A stretch of DNA of 64,000 nt from Brevundimonas sp. NIBR11 (GTDB lineage: Bacteria; Pseudomonadota; Alphaproteobacteria; Caulobacterales; Caulobacteraceae). Shown here one piece after another: positions 49,923-56,852 of this stretch; the stretch's first letter is position 1, and each line of letters starts with the position of its first letter. The translations under genes were made by a program, and so were the position numbers. Location: contig NZ_CP115465.1 of the NCBI RefSeq assembly GCF_027912535.1, positions 1,654,001-1,718,000 of the forward strand. The letters run 5' to 3'. Below the pieces are notes generated by a model. That model was not told the DNA's origin and did not search any database. It saw only the letters and a list, made by a program, of their open reading frames with translations.

Positions 49923-50112
49923 GGCGCTCTCCAACGGTGCGGATAGGGGCGCGACGGTTCCAGGCTGCTGCCGCTTTCTCCGAGGCGTTAGGCTGAAAAC
50001 GGATCATCGAAGCGCCACACCGGCAGACGATCTTGCGGCCGTCTCGGGTGAAGATATCGGTCACGCTGTCGCGGTCACCACAGAACGGGCATGGCTCCAG
50101 ATCAATCGACAT
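49912..50112 (-). CDS. Lar-type restriction-alleviation zinc ribbon, short copy
   Basis: A 66-residue protein with LEPCPFCGDRDSV, a central CRCGAS and AAAAWNRRAP at the end, the complete Lar pattern. GGAGA precedes the ATG by five bases. It shares its N-terminal sequence style (MSxDLE...PCPFCG) with the larger neighbour, so the two are probably a tandem duplication. Confidence 0.75.
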   Translation of the reverse strand: MSIDLEPCPFCGDRDSVTDIFTRDGRKIVCRCGASMIRFQPNASEKAAAAWNRRAPIRTVGERHVG

Positions 50113-50446
50113 GGCGGTCTCCAAGGGTGCGGTACTGGGAAAGGGCGGTGCGGGCGGCGTGATAGAGGTGAGCCGGATAGTTGCAGTACTTGCTGCGCAT
50201 CACTGGCTTTCCGGCCTTGCCGACGTATGAGTTGCGGTAAATGTCCTCCAGCGCCTTAGCCATCCCCTCGGCCGCTTGGGATTGAGAGGATAGGGCGTCT
50301 AGGATCAGGCGGAGGTCGGCCTGGTCTCTCCCCGTGAGACAACCCATCGTGTCGAACTCGACGCGACGATCCCCGCGCGCCAGCCTTCCAATCCGCCCCA
50401 CAGCCGCATCCAGATCAGACGCGGGGGCTTTGGGTTCGGGGGTCAC
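50102..50446 (-). CDS. Phage protein of unknown function
   Basis: A 114-residue soluble helical protein; no motif recognised. Overlaps the downstream Lar-like gene by 11 bases and the upstream gene by four. Confidence 0.6.
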   Translation of the reverse strand: MTPEPKAPASDLDAAVGRIGRLARGDRRVEFDTMGCLTGRDQADLRLILDALSSQSQAAEGMAKALEDIYRNSYVGKAGKPVMRSKYCNYPAHLYHAARTALSQYRTLGDRHVD

Positions 50447-50799
50447 GAGGCTTGCTCCTTCGCGCGGAGGATGGCGGCGCAGAGGGCGAGCGGGAGCGTT
50501 TCAGCAAACTCCGCGTCGCAGCAGTTGTCCTCGTCGAATGGAACAGGGTAGGCCTGAACCCAAGGCGGGCCGTCAGTGCCGACGCCGGTCGCCATCGAGA
50601 AGTTCCACCCCGGCAGCACCCGCTCAGCCAGAGACAGGGCTGCGTCTAGGGAGGTGGTGATTTCCGGCAAATCAGCGCGCTTGAGGCCATCCAAGCGGTC
50701 GCGAGAAAGGTTCAACGCGACATGAACATCATGGTCCAGACCAAAATCTCCTCGCGGAGCCGACTCCAGCCTCTCGATCAGTTTCCCCACCTCACCCAT
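50443..50799 (-). CDS. Phage ABA-sandwich-like protein
   Basis: A 118-residue protein whose middle (LDAALSLAERVLPGWNFSMATG ... AYPVPFDEDNC ... ETLPLALCAAIL) resembles the short alpha-beta-alpha sandwich proteins common in phage early regions. The start ATG lies within the end of the preceding gene (8-base overlap). Role unknown. Confidence 0.6.
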   Translation of the reverse strand: MGEVGKLIERLESAPRGDFGLDHDVHVALNLSRDRLDGLKRADLPEITTSLDAALSLAERVLPGWNFSMATGVGTDGPPWVQAYPVPFDEDNCCDAEFAETLPLALCAAILRAKEQAS

Positions 50800-51067
50800 T
50801 GGAAGGGCCTTGGGCTTTGGCGAGGGCTTCGCCTGCATCCGTCAGGACCGCCACACCGCCCGTTCCAGCGGTAGGCCACCTCGCCAGACCCAGCGACATG
50901 AGCTTGCCGACGACCGTCGGAGAGGCCCCGAACGTGCGCCAAGCCGCCGTCCCGCAGTTGACCTGAGAGACCTTGCCGTCGCGGATCAGGCCCAGCGTTT
51001 CAGACTGGAGCGGCGTCAAAGGTTTAGCCGTATGCCCCGCCTTCACGCCTTCGGTTTGGGTGGTCAT
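50792..51067 (-). CDS. Winged-helix-like small phage protein
   Basis: A 91-residue protein. LTPLQSETLGLIRDGKV and the later VVGKLMSLGLARW ... VAVLTDAGEALA follow the helix-helix-wing pattern of winged-helix DNA-binding proteins. Likely a regulator or accessory protein; assignment by pattern only. Confidence 0.55.
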   Translation of the reverse strand: MTTQTEGVKAGHTAKPLTPLQSETLGLIRDGKVSQVNCGTAAWRTFGASPTVVGKLMSLGLARWPTAGTGGVAVLTDAGEALAKAQGPSNG

Positions 51068-51570
51068 GCGGCGAGCCTTTGCTGGTGGACCGCGACCGGA
51101 CTGGCGAGGATGCCTAGACCCGCTTCAGCGGCGTTGGTGAGAGCGCGAACGCCAAGTGCTCCTGAAGCCCAGAGCGCGGTCCCGTTGGCCGGCGACTTGC
51201 CCTCGGTGCCGTCCGGACGGAGGAAGCGGATCTTGGGCGTGAACATCACCGCGTCGGCGCGTTCCCAGGCCGAGCCGAACCAGGGCGCCGACGTGCGGTC
51301 AGGCGTCAGGGCGACGCCGTTGTCGTGGTCGAAGAACTTCGCCAGCCACGGCTCCAGCCCGTTCCGGCCGCCAAAAGGCGGGTTCATCCAGACGAAGCCG
51401 CTCCAGCCCTGAGCGAGACTGTCTGCCCACAGAACGCGAGCGGCAGGGACATGCGTCGTCAGGCCGTTCGGATGCGCCACGTCCAGATCGAACCGGACAC
51501 CCATCGCCGCGAACACATGCGGCGGCGTGAACCATTCGTCAGACGCGCCCGGTGTTTCCCACTGGCTCAC
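51064..51570 (-). CDS. Phage N6-adenine DNA methyltransferase
   Basis: A 168-residue enzyme of the phage Dam-type family (short, without a separate target domain). WFTPPHVFAAMGVRFDLDVA carries the SAM-binding part and WMNPPFGGRN at 61-70 the NPPF catalytic motif. It probably modifies phage DNA against restriction. It is directly downstream of the cytosine methyltransferase, with a four-base overlap. Confidence 0.85.
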   Translation of the reverse strand: MSQWETPGASDEWFTPPHVFAAMGVRFDLDVAHPNGLTTHVPAARVLWADSLAQGWSGFVWMNPPFGGRNGLEPWLAKFFDHDNGVALTPDRTSAPWFGSAWERADAVMFTPKIRFLRPDGTEGKSPANGTALWASGALGVRALTNAAEAGLGILASPVAVHQQRLAA

Positions 51571-52487
51571 GCTGCTGTCCTTTCAAGGGAGGGGGTGGAG
51601 GCGGACCTGGCGCTCAGGATGGCGCGGCCGAGGATTTCCGGGATCTGCGGGACGACCGCGTTGCCGAGGCCATGCAGGCGGTCCACTCGAGCGGGAACCC
51701 CATGAGCCACTCGACCCACGTCGGGTTCAGAGAGCCACCAACGGCCGTCTGAAGGTTCTCGCCACCCTGTAGGTTCGGTCCCCTTCCCGCTCCCGTCGCG
51801 CCGTTCGCCCTGGGTGTCGGCCACAGCGATCGATTGACGGCGCGGCCCAGCTCGTTCCCGCTCGGTCCGTTGCTCCGACCGTCCGCGCTGAAGCCATGGG
51901 GCGTTGGCCAAATCGGCCTCAAGAAGTCCCGCGGCGATCTCCCGCCGGAGCGCATCGCCGTAGCCTTGGTGTTCGACGCCTCCGGGGTAGGCAACAAGCC
52001 AGAGCCGGTCGCGCCGGTGAGGGGCGCCAACGGCGGCAGCTGGTATGCAGTCCCACCACGCATCGTACCCGAGCGCGGCCAGGTCTCCGAGAACGTCTCC
52101 AAGTCCTCGACCAAGGAGCGCTGCGACGTTTTCCACGATGACGTAGCGGGGTCGTAGCTCGCGAACCAGTCGTGCATAGTGCCTCCAGAGGCCCGATCGC
52201 TCGCCCTCGATGCCCGCGCCCTTCCCGGCGAAGCTGATGTCCTGGCAGGGGAAGCCGCCACAGATGACGTCCACGGGTCCGACTTGTTCGCCGGTCAGGG
52301 TGGTCACGTCGGGGAAGCACGGCACGTCAGGCCAGTGCGTCGCCAGCAGGTGTCGGGGAGCTTCCGCGATCTCACAGAAAGCCACGGTCTCGAACCCAGC
52401 CCGCTCCAGACCCAGCGCGAACCCGCCAATCCCGCTGAACAGGTCCAGCACCCGCATTTCCCTCTCTGGGTTGGGGGAGGAAATCAT
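51567..52487 (-). CDS. DNA (cytosine-5-)-methyltransferase
   Basis: A 306-residue C5-cytosine methyltransferase. Motif I LDLFSGIGGFALGL (residues 14-27), motif IV GGFPCQDIS with catalytic Cys81, motif VI ENV at 119-121, motif VIII-like HRRDRLW and motif X GLGNAVVPQ. The variable target region is short. The start overlaps the HNH gene stop (ATGA). A second long open frame inside this gene also looks like a protein (see 51614-52177). Confidence 0.92.
   Translation of the reverse strand: MISSPNPEREMRVLDLFSGIGGFALGLERAGFETVAFCEIAEAPRHLLATHWPDVPCFPDVTTLTGEQVGPVDVICGGFPCQDISFAGKGAGIEGERSGLWRHYARLVRELRPRYVIVENVAALLGRGLGDVLGDLAALGYDAWWDCIPAAAVGAPHRRDRLWLVAYPGGVEHQGYGDALRREIAAGLLEADLANAPWLQRGRSEQRTERERAGPRRQSIAVADTQGERRDGSGKGTEPTGWREPSDGRWWLSEPDVGRVAHGVPARVDRLHGLGNAVVPQIPEILGRAILSARSASTPSLERTAA
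51614..52177 (-). CDS. Overlapping out-of-frame protein within the cytosine methyltransferase gene
   Basis: In a different frame of the same strand, 187 residues are open from MHDWFASYDPATSSWKTSQ, past ETFSETWPRSGTMRGGTAYQLPPLAP and several WPTP/LPTP motifs, to LNPTWVEWLMGFPLEWT. This is the style of a known group of phage proteins related to cytosine methyltransferases (PTP-motif C-terminal regions), recalled and not searched. GGAGG sits four bases before the ATG. Either real dual coding or a conserved by-product of the main frame. Confidence 0.5.
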   Translation of the reverse strand: MHDWFASYDPATSSWKTSQRSLVEDLETFSETWPRSGTMRGGTAYQLPPLAPLTGATGSGLLPTPEASNTKATAMRSGGRSPRDFLRPIWPTPHGFSADGRSNGPSGNELGRAVNRSLWPTPRANGATGAGRGPNLQGGENLQTAVGGSLNPTWVEWLMGFPLEWTACMASATRSSRRSRKSSAAPS

Positions 52488-52942
52488 GTGTTCACTCCGC
52501 CTTCGGCTCCGTACCTGTCGTCGCGGTCATCCAGAGCGGTGACACCCTGGAGCCGCTTCTTGCTCGGCAGCTTCACCGATCCCTTTGGAGGCCAGCCGCC
52601 TCCGGGACGGCCCTTGATGCTGGAGCCGCCTCGCTTCTGCCGGCGGGCGTATTGACCCGTCTCGCCGCCTTGGGCCTTGGCCTTGGCGATCGTCGCGAGG
52701 TCCGCCTTTGTCTTCTCCAGGGCGCAGGGCCAGCGGTAGAAGGCGCGGTTATCGATGATGTCGCGCTCGCCCTCGCAACCTTGCTCGGTCAACTTTCGCG
52801 GCAGGACGTGTTCATCGACCACGCGCTCGTTCACTGGGTCCAAGGCGACACCGCAGCCGCATCCGCAGAGGATCGGGGCTTCGGTTTGGCGCTGGCACAG
52901 GGTGATGATCTGCGTGCGGGTGAGGGCTTTGCGGTCGGTCAT
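52484..52942 (-). CDS. HNH-endonuclease-like phage protein
   Basis: A 152-residue protein. CGCGCG near residue 27, VVDEHVLPRKL with the catalytic-type His, then DNRAFYRWPCALEKTKADLATIAKAKA follow the H-N-H layout seen in phage nicking enzymes. The C-terminal half is very basic and Gly-rich (RRQKRGGSSIKGRPGGGW), suited to DNA binding. Overlaps recT upstream by four bases. Confidence 0.75.
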   Translation of the reverse strand: MTDRKALTRTQIITLCQRQTEAPILCGCGCGVALDPVNERVVDEHVLPRKLTEQGCEGERDIIDNRAFYRWPCALEKTKADLATIAKAKAQGGETGQYARRQKRGGSSIKGRPGGGWPPKGSVKLPSKKRLQGVTALDDRDDRYGAEGGVNT

Positions 52943-53928
52943 CCGAACGCATCCAGTGCATCCTGCATGGCCCTCTCGACCTCGGCGGCCTTCTCCGGCT
53001 GGGTCACCTTCAGCATCGCGACGAAGCCGCGGTACTTCCCGCTCGCTTGGATGGTCAGCAGTTCGGCCTTGGACTCGAACGCCAGGTCGGCGATCAGCTT
53101 GTCCGCTATGGCGCGGTTGGGATCGGCGGCCGGGTCCGTGTCTTGGGCTTCTGCCTGTTCGGAGCCGGCCGCCTCCCCTTCGCCGACCGCATCCGAGAGA
53201 GGGAGATTATCATCGGACGCGGTCGGCTCATCCGACACCGGGGGAGCGGCGTCGAAAGCGGGAATGTCATCGTCGCCCAGCACTTCGGCATGGACGGTGT
53301 TGAAGCCTTCGGAGGGGCCGTCGACGGGGGCAGCGAGACGGGCCTTCAGGTTCGGCCCTTCGCGCGGGGTCACGTCGCGGACGGCCATCTGACGCTCGTA
53401 TTCGTCGGGGTCCACGATGCCGGAGAAACCGAAGGCGTACCGGGCGCACTGGATCATCGCCTTGTGGCGGAGCATCCGACGCGGCCAGGTCCGCCAGACC
53501 TCAGTCGCCTTCTTGCACTCCGACATGTACTCGGTCGCCTCGATGGAGCGGCCGCGGTCCTTGCGGTGCATCCGGCAGGTGATGGCGATTAGGTCGTCGC
53601 CATCGCGAACGTCCTCAAAGTCCATGCCGTCAAACATCGGATGGTCGTTGATGATGCGAGACCATCCGTCGATCGACACGATGGGCTGGATGCCACCACC
53701 CTTCGCTGGGAAGGCGTAGAGCTCCTTCGTCATCGGGTTCAAGCCATACTCCTTCGCGACCAGCAGGAAGGCGGCGAACTCCTCGCGGCTGACGTTGCCC
53801 TTGCAGACGGTGGCGCGGAGGGTGGCCTCGAAGGCTGCGGGCTCCATCCCGTAGCGGCCGGACATATCGACCAGGACCGAGCGCGGTTGGCGCTCGACAA
53901 CGGTCAGTTGGGTGGCGGCTTCGGTCAC
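52939..53928 (-). CDS. RecT/Bet-type single-strand annealing recombinase
   Basis: A 329-residue phage recombinase. Conserved parts include EEFAAFLLVAKEYGLNPMTKELYAFPAKGGGIQPIVSIDGWSRIIN and ATEVWRTWPRRMLRHKAMIQCARYAFG, then an acidic, variable C-terminal region. It anneals single-stranded DNA during phage recombination. The start is a GTG overlapping the exonuclease stop. The partner exonuclease is directly upstream. Confidence 0.9.
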   Translation of the reverse strand: MTEAATQLTVVERQPRSVLVDMSGRYGMEPAAFEATLRATVCKGNVSREEFAAFLLVAKEYGLNPMTKELYAFPAKGGGIQPIVSIDGWSRIINDHPMFDGMDFEDVRDGDDLIAITCRMHRKDRGRSIEATEYMSECKKATEVWRTWPRRMLRHKAMIQCARYAFGFSGIVDPDEYERQMAVRDVTPREGPNLKARLAAPVDGPSEGFNTVHAEVLGDDDIPAFDAAPPVSDEPTASDDNLPLSDAVGEGEAAGSEQAEAQDTDPAADPNRAIADKLIADLAFESKAELLTIQASGKYRGFVAMLKVTQPEKAAEVERAMQDALDAFG

Positions 53929-54884
53929 TACGCGGCCTCGTCGGTCAGGTGGTTGTCGTTATCCGGCGTCTCGGCCGCGATCAGCTCGAGCTCGGTGTCG
54001 ATCCGCTTGGCGGCCCAGGTCGGGAGGGCAAGGTATTCGGCGTCCTGACGGTCGCCGCCGGGGCCCGGCCAACGGCCAGACGACAGGCAGTCGGCGAAGG
54101 TGCGAAGCGCAGCGCGGACCTGATGCTGGCCCCGCTCGATATCGGCACCGGTCAAAGTCGTGATCCGGACGCACCAGGGCGCTTCCTTCTCGACCCAGAC
54201 GAGGGCGAACTCCTCCATCTCGATCCCGAGGGTGGCGCGGAGGCCCATGCCGACGAGCGCGGCCTGAACGTGGTAGCCGAACGCGCCAAGGGACTTCTCC
54301 AGCGCGTCGGTGCGGACGCTCGTCGTGGTCTTGAGGTCAGCGACCAGACCCGAGGCGTTCGGGATGACGTCGGGCCGGGCCTTGAGCCAGACGCCGGTCT
54401 CCTCATCCTTCCAGATCAGGGAGCGCTCGACCTTGCCGTCCAGAATGCCCGCCCTGACGAGGGGGTGACGTCCGAGGCTGTCCGCCATGCCGGTGACGTC
54501 GGCGAGGTCGTCCTCGGTGACGACCGTTTTGCCGGCCAGCAGCTGCTCGTCGCGCCACGCGCGTGCGGCCTTCGTCCGGTAGTCGTCCCATTCGTCGGGC
54601 CGGATGGAGAAGTCCTTCTCCAGCCCTTCCCTGCCCTCGATCAGCAGCTTGTGGGCCAGTCGACCGACGTTGAAGGCCTCGTTCTCCTTCGGCGGGACGC
54701 GGTTCGGGTTCAGGCTGGAGTGAGCCCAGAAGTGCGCCGGGCTCTCGGTCCAGATGGTGCGCAGGCCGGACGATGAGATCGACGGGCCCTCGCAGGGCTG
54801 GCCGTGGTAGGCCTCCATCGACATGCCGATGTAGGAGCCGGGAGCCTGGATGATCTTGCCGGTATAGGCGGTCTCAGCAGTCAT
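53928..54884 (-). CDS. PD-(D/E)XK exonuclease, RecE/DUF3799-like
   Basis: A 318-residue nuclease that provides ssDNA for RecT. GPSISSSGLRTIWTESPAHFWAH is the usual family start, AFNVGRLAHKLLIEG follows, and WLKARPDVIP ... GLVADLKTTTSV carries the D-x(n)-D-x-K catalytic core. I prefer the second ATG (MTAETAYTGK), six bases after GGAAG, to one six codons upstream. It pairs with RecT as in Rac-type recombination modules. Confidence 0.87.
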   Translation of the reverse strand: MTAETAYTGKIIQAPGSYIGMSMEAYHGQPCEGPSISSSGLRTIWTESPAHFWAHSSLNPNRVPPKENEAFNVGRLAHKLLIEGREGLEKDFSIRPDEWDDYRTKAARAWRDEQLLAGKTVVTEDDLADVTGMADSLGRHPLVRAGILDGKVERSLIWKDEETGVWLKARPDVIPNASGLVADLKTTTSVRTDALEKSLGAFGYHVQAALVGMGLRATLGIEMEEFALVWVEKEAPWCVRITTLTGADIERGQHQVRAALRTFADCLSSGRWPGPGGDRQDAEYLALPTWAAKRIDTELELIAAETPDNDNHLTDEAA

Positions 54885-54981
54885 AGTAGTCTTCCGGGTC
54901 ATGGGGTGCGGTGAAGACGCGGTGAACCTTGGCGGCCACCAGGGCGACGAAGGCAGCGGCGGCGATCCAGAGGGCGATCAT
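54874..54981 (-). CDS. 35-residue phage membrane peptide
   Basis: MIALWIAAAAFVALVAAKVH forms one membrane helix, followed by a short tail ending EDYYDC. Start and stop overlap the flanking genes by a few bases, the same coupling as in the rest of the operon, which argues that it is translated. Function unknown. Confidence 0.5.
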   Translation of the reverse strand: MIALWIAAAAFVALVAAKVHRVFTAPHDPEDYYDC

Positions 54982-55142
54982 CCGAAGCACTCCCCGATCC
55001 AGATGCGGATGCGGTCGATCAGGGGCGGCTTCTGGCGGACGATCCGGCGCTTGCGATCGGCGACGCGGAGGGCGGCTTGGCGACGCTCGACGCCCTCCCA
55101 CTCGGAGTGCCAGACCACGCCCAGCGGATGCTCGCGGGCCAT
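54978..55142 (-). CDS. 54-residue basic phage protein
   Basis: A small Arg-rich protein (MAREHPLGVVWHSEWEGVERR ... RKRRIVRQKPP ... WIGECFG). The ATG overlaps the previous stop by one base and the stop overlaps the next ATG by four. No family recognised. Confidence 0.55.
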   Translation of the reverse strand: MAREHPLGVVWHSEWEGVERRQAALRVADRKRRIVRQKPPLIDRIRIWIGECFG

Positions 55143-55522
55143 CACGCCGCCACCGCCATGGGCTCGGTCGGCGGGGTCTTGTCGGTGCCCTCGGCCGCCC
55201 GGATGGCGCGAACCAAATGCGCGACGTGGATCAGGTCGATGTCGACGAGGTCCGACTGCGGCACGGTCAGCGCGTCTTGGAGGTAATGGCCGAGCGCGCG
55301 GCGGGCCTGTTCCGTCGTCTGGCGCCGTCCCGAGGACAGCGTGATGATCATCCCGTCCTGCACGCCATAGCGAGGCTCGAACGAAGTCAGGGTCGCGAAC
55401 ACGTCACCGACGACGGTCGGCAGGATCGACGATAGAGGGCGGAAGCCCGCGTCTTCGTTTGCCGGGCGGAGGATCGGTTCAGCGGGGCGTCCAGCCGGCG
55501 ACGGGAAGGTGAAGGCGTTCAT
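55142..55522 (-). CDS. Phage protein of unknown function
   Basis: A 126-residue protein starting MNAFTFPSPAGRPAEPIL; RQTTEQARRALGHYLQDALTVPQSDLVDIDLIHVAHLVRAI is helical. No motif recognised. The start overlaps the stop of the first gene of the operon. Confidence 0.62.
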   Translation of the reverse strand: MNAFTFPSPAGRPAEPILRPANEDAGFRPLSSILPTVVGDVFATLTSFEPRYGVQDGMIITLSSGRRQTTEQARRALGHYLQDALTVPQSDLVDIDLIHVAHLVRAIRAAEGTDKTPPTEPMAVAA

Positions 55523-55839
55523 GCCGCCACCCGCAGGTCTTGAGCAGCCGCCGGGCGGATGCTCTCGGCCTTCAGGTCGATGCTCGCCCCGGCCAGACCG
55601 TTGACGATGGAAACCTCCCACTTCCCGCCGACGTAGGCCGGGCGAAGGATCGTCCCTCGAAGGAAGCCCTGGGCCCCCTCCCCGTCAGCGCAGTCGACGT
55701 CGATGCGCGACCAGCTGTCCTCAATGCGAGCCGAGCCCCAGCCGTGGCCGTGGTCGAAGTAGCGGACCGGGATTTCCACCGCGTCGCCGACGGCAAAAGC
55801 CGGGGGCACGGTCGGGGTCTGGAGGTGGTGAAGCGACAT
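55519..55839 (-). CDS. First gene of the leftward phage operon, unknown function
   Basis: A 106-residue, probably beta-rich protein (VGDAVEIPVRYFDHGHGWGSARI ... GTILRPAYVGGKWEVSIVNG), which resembles small SH3-like barrels. GGAGACC lies eight bases before the ATG. It is directly behind PL and would be the earliest leftward product; an antiterminator or regulator role is possible but unproven. Confidence 0.62.
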   Translation of the reverse strand: MSLHHLQTPTVPPAFAVGDAVEIPVRYFDHGHGWGSARIEDSWSRIDVDCADGEGAQGFLRGTILRPAYVGGKWEVSIVNGLAGASIDLKAESIRPAAAQDLRVAA

Positions 55840-55863
55840 GCGTTGGTCTCCGTGTGTGAGGAG

Positions 55864-55892
55864 ACTAAATACGATGTTTCGTATCCGCGCAA
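55864..55892 (-). promoter_or_regulatory. Candidate early leftward promoter PL
   Basis: On the minus strand TTGCGC (55892-55887) and TTTAGT (55869-55864) are 17 bases apart. Operator OL1 fills the spacer. The start of transcription would be near 55857, 18 bases before the first gene. Confidence 0.6.
55869..55884. promoter_or_regulatory. Operator OL1
   Basis: ATACGA-TGTT-TCGTAT, a perfect 6-bp palindrome around 4 bases and identical in its arms to the other phage operators. It sits between the -10 and -35 of PL. Confidence 0.75.
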
Positions 55893-55898
55893 CCGTAA

Positions 55899-55916
55899 AA
55901 TACGATTGTTCGTATT
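55899..55916. promoter_or_regulatory. Operator OL2
   Basis: AATACGA-TTGT-TCGTATT, a perfect 7-bp palindrome, centred 31 bp from OL1, the same distance as between two of the sites at PR. Confidence 0.75.
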
Positions 55917-55945
55917 GGCGTGGTGCGTCAGAAACGGACGCCGCC

Positions 55946-55986
55946 GCTTAGGGCGGGACTCGACTCCTTTCGCAGACTGGAGATTC
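55946..55986 (+). promoter_or_regulatory. GANTC cluster upstream of the 88-residue phage gene
   Basis: GACTC at 55957-55961 and 55962-55966 and GATTC at 55982-55986, three CcrM-type methylation sites within 30 bases, 26-55 bases before the ATG. GCTTAGGGCGGGAC at 55946-55959 repeats, inverted, a stretch at 47087-47100. A GcrA-type methylation-dependent promoter is possible (inference). Confidence 0.45.
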
Positions 55987-56011
55987 GTTAACAGCGAAGG
56001 GAGAGACGTAG

Positions 56012-56278
56012 ATGGCCAGAAAGACGATCTACTGCGCCCAGCCGTTTTGGTGCCGACAAGGGCTGCTGCAGGCCGGGCTCGTGCACGAGTTTCATACGGA
56101 GGATCGCGCGCGGACCGGCGGCGAGATACTCGCGGGCGCGGCGGACGGCGTTGCGGTGTTCAGTCTGACAGGCGAGCCCGACATCGACCTATGGGGCGAG
56201 CCGGTTATGATCTCGACCATTGGCCAGGTGCCGGGTGCGGAGCCCTGCTCCGATCCTTGGGATTGCGAAGCCGCCTAG
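56012..56278 (+). CDS. Small alphaproteobacterial protein of unknown function
   Basis: An 88-residue protein (MARKTIYCAQPFWCRQGLL ... AGEILAGAADGVAVFSLTG-type middle ... DIDLWGEPVMISTIGQVPG). I recall similar short proteins in many alphaproteobacteria and their phages, without known function. GAAGGGAGAG precedes the ATG. It reads rightward, against the early leftward operon, and has GANTC sites upstream. Confidence 0.7.
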   Translation: MARKTIYCAQPFWCRQGLLQAGLVHEFHTEDRARTGGEILAGAADGVAVFSLTGEPDIDLWGEPVMISTIGQVPGAEPCSDPWDCEAA

Positions 56279-56356
56279 ACTCGCTTCCCGATTGTCGGCT
56301 AGCGTCACGGTTCCTCGCAGAGTCGCGAGAGTGTTCAAAGCCGAGGGGGCTTCTCA

Positions 56357-56767
56357 ATGACTATCCGCAACACCGTGGCGCTCTGCGCCGCGTCCGCAAT
56401 GCTGTTTGCAACGACTGCTTGCACCACGACCGAGAAGGTCAACGTGATGCAGCCAGGCGATCAGGCCATGACCTGCACTCAACTCCGCGCCGAATTCGCC
56501 AAGCTGGACGAGATCAAGGCCGATGGTCAGAGCGACCAGGGCGTCAACGGCGCTAACGTCGCGGCCGTTCTGTTCTTCTGGCCCGCCGCAGTCGGCAACT
56601 ACATGTCGGCTCGCGATGCCCTGGCTGTCGCCGAGCGCCGCCATACGCACCTCATGTCGATCTACAACAGCAAGAGCTGCGACAACCCGGCCAATGCCAA
56701 CCTGACGGTGATGGTCCCGTCGAGCCTGCTGGGTCCGATCGAGCGCAGCGCCGCCGGCATGCACTAA
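56357..56767 (+). CDS. Phage-borne lipoprotein
   Basis: A 136-residue protein with signal peptide and lipobox TTAC at residues 19-22, then CTQLRAEFAKLDEI, a hydrophobic AAVLFFWPAAVGNYM segment and a helical tail; two more cysteines may pair. It stands alone with its own terminator, so it is likely expressed from the prophage (lysogenic conversion). Two GANTC sites (56278-56282 and 56320-56324) lie upstream. Confidence 0.72.
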   Translation: MTIRNTVALCAASAMLFATTACTTTEKVNVMQPGDQAMTCTQLRAEFAKLDEIKADGQSDQGVNGANVAAVLFFWPAAVGNYMSARDALAVAERRHTHLMSIYNSKSCDNPANANLTVMVPSSLLGPIERSAAGMH

Positions 56768-56792
56768 TCTTCGACACACCGCTGAAACGACA

Positions 56793-56820
56793 AACGCCGG
56801 CTCCTCACGGGGCCGGCGTT
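56793..56820 (+). terminator. Terminator after the phage lipoprotein gene
   Basis: A 12-bp stem (56793-56804 with 56809-56820, one G-U pair) with loop TCAC, 26 bases after the stop. Followed by only a short T-tract. Confidence 0.6.
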
Positions 56821-56852
56821 CTGATGTCTGATCCTTGGGAGGTAGATGCGGC

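Noticed and set aside
49126-49946. Rightward frames opposite the Lar-like genes
   Set aside because: Antisense of coupled leftward genes; the leftward frames have the zinc-ribbon motifs.
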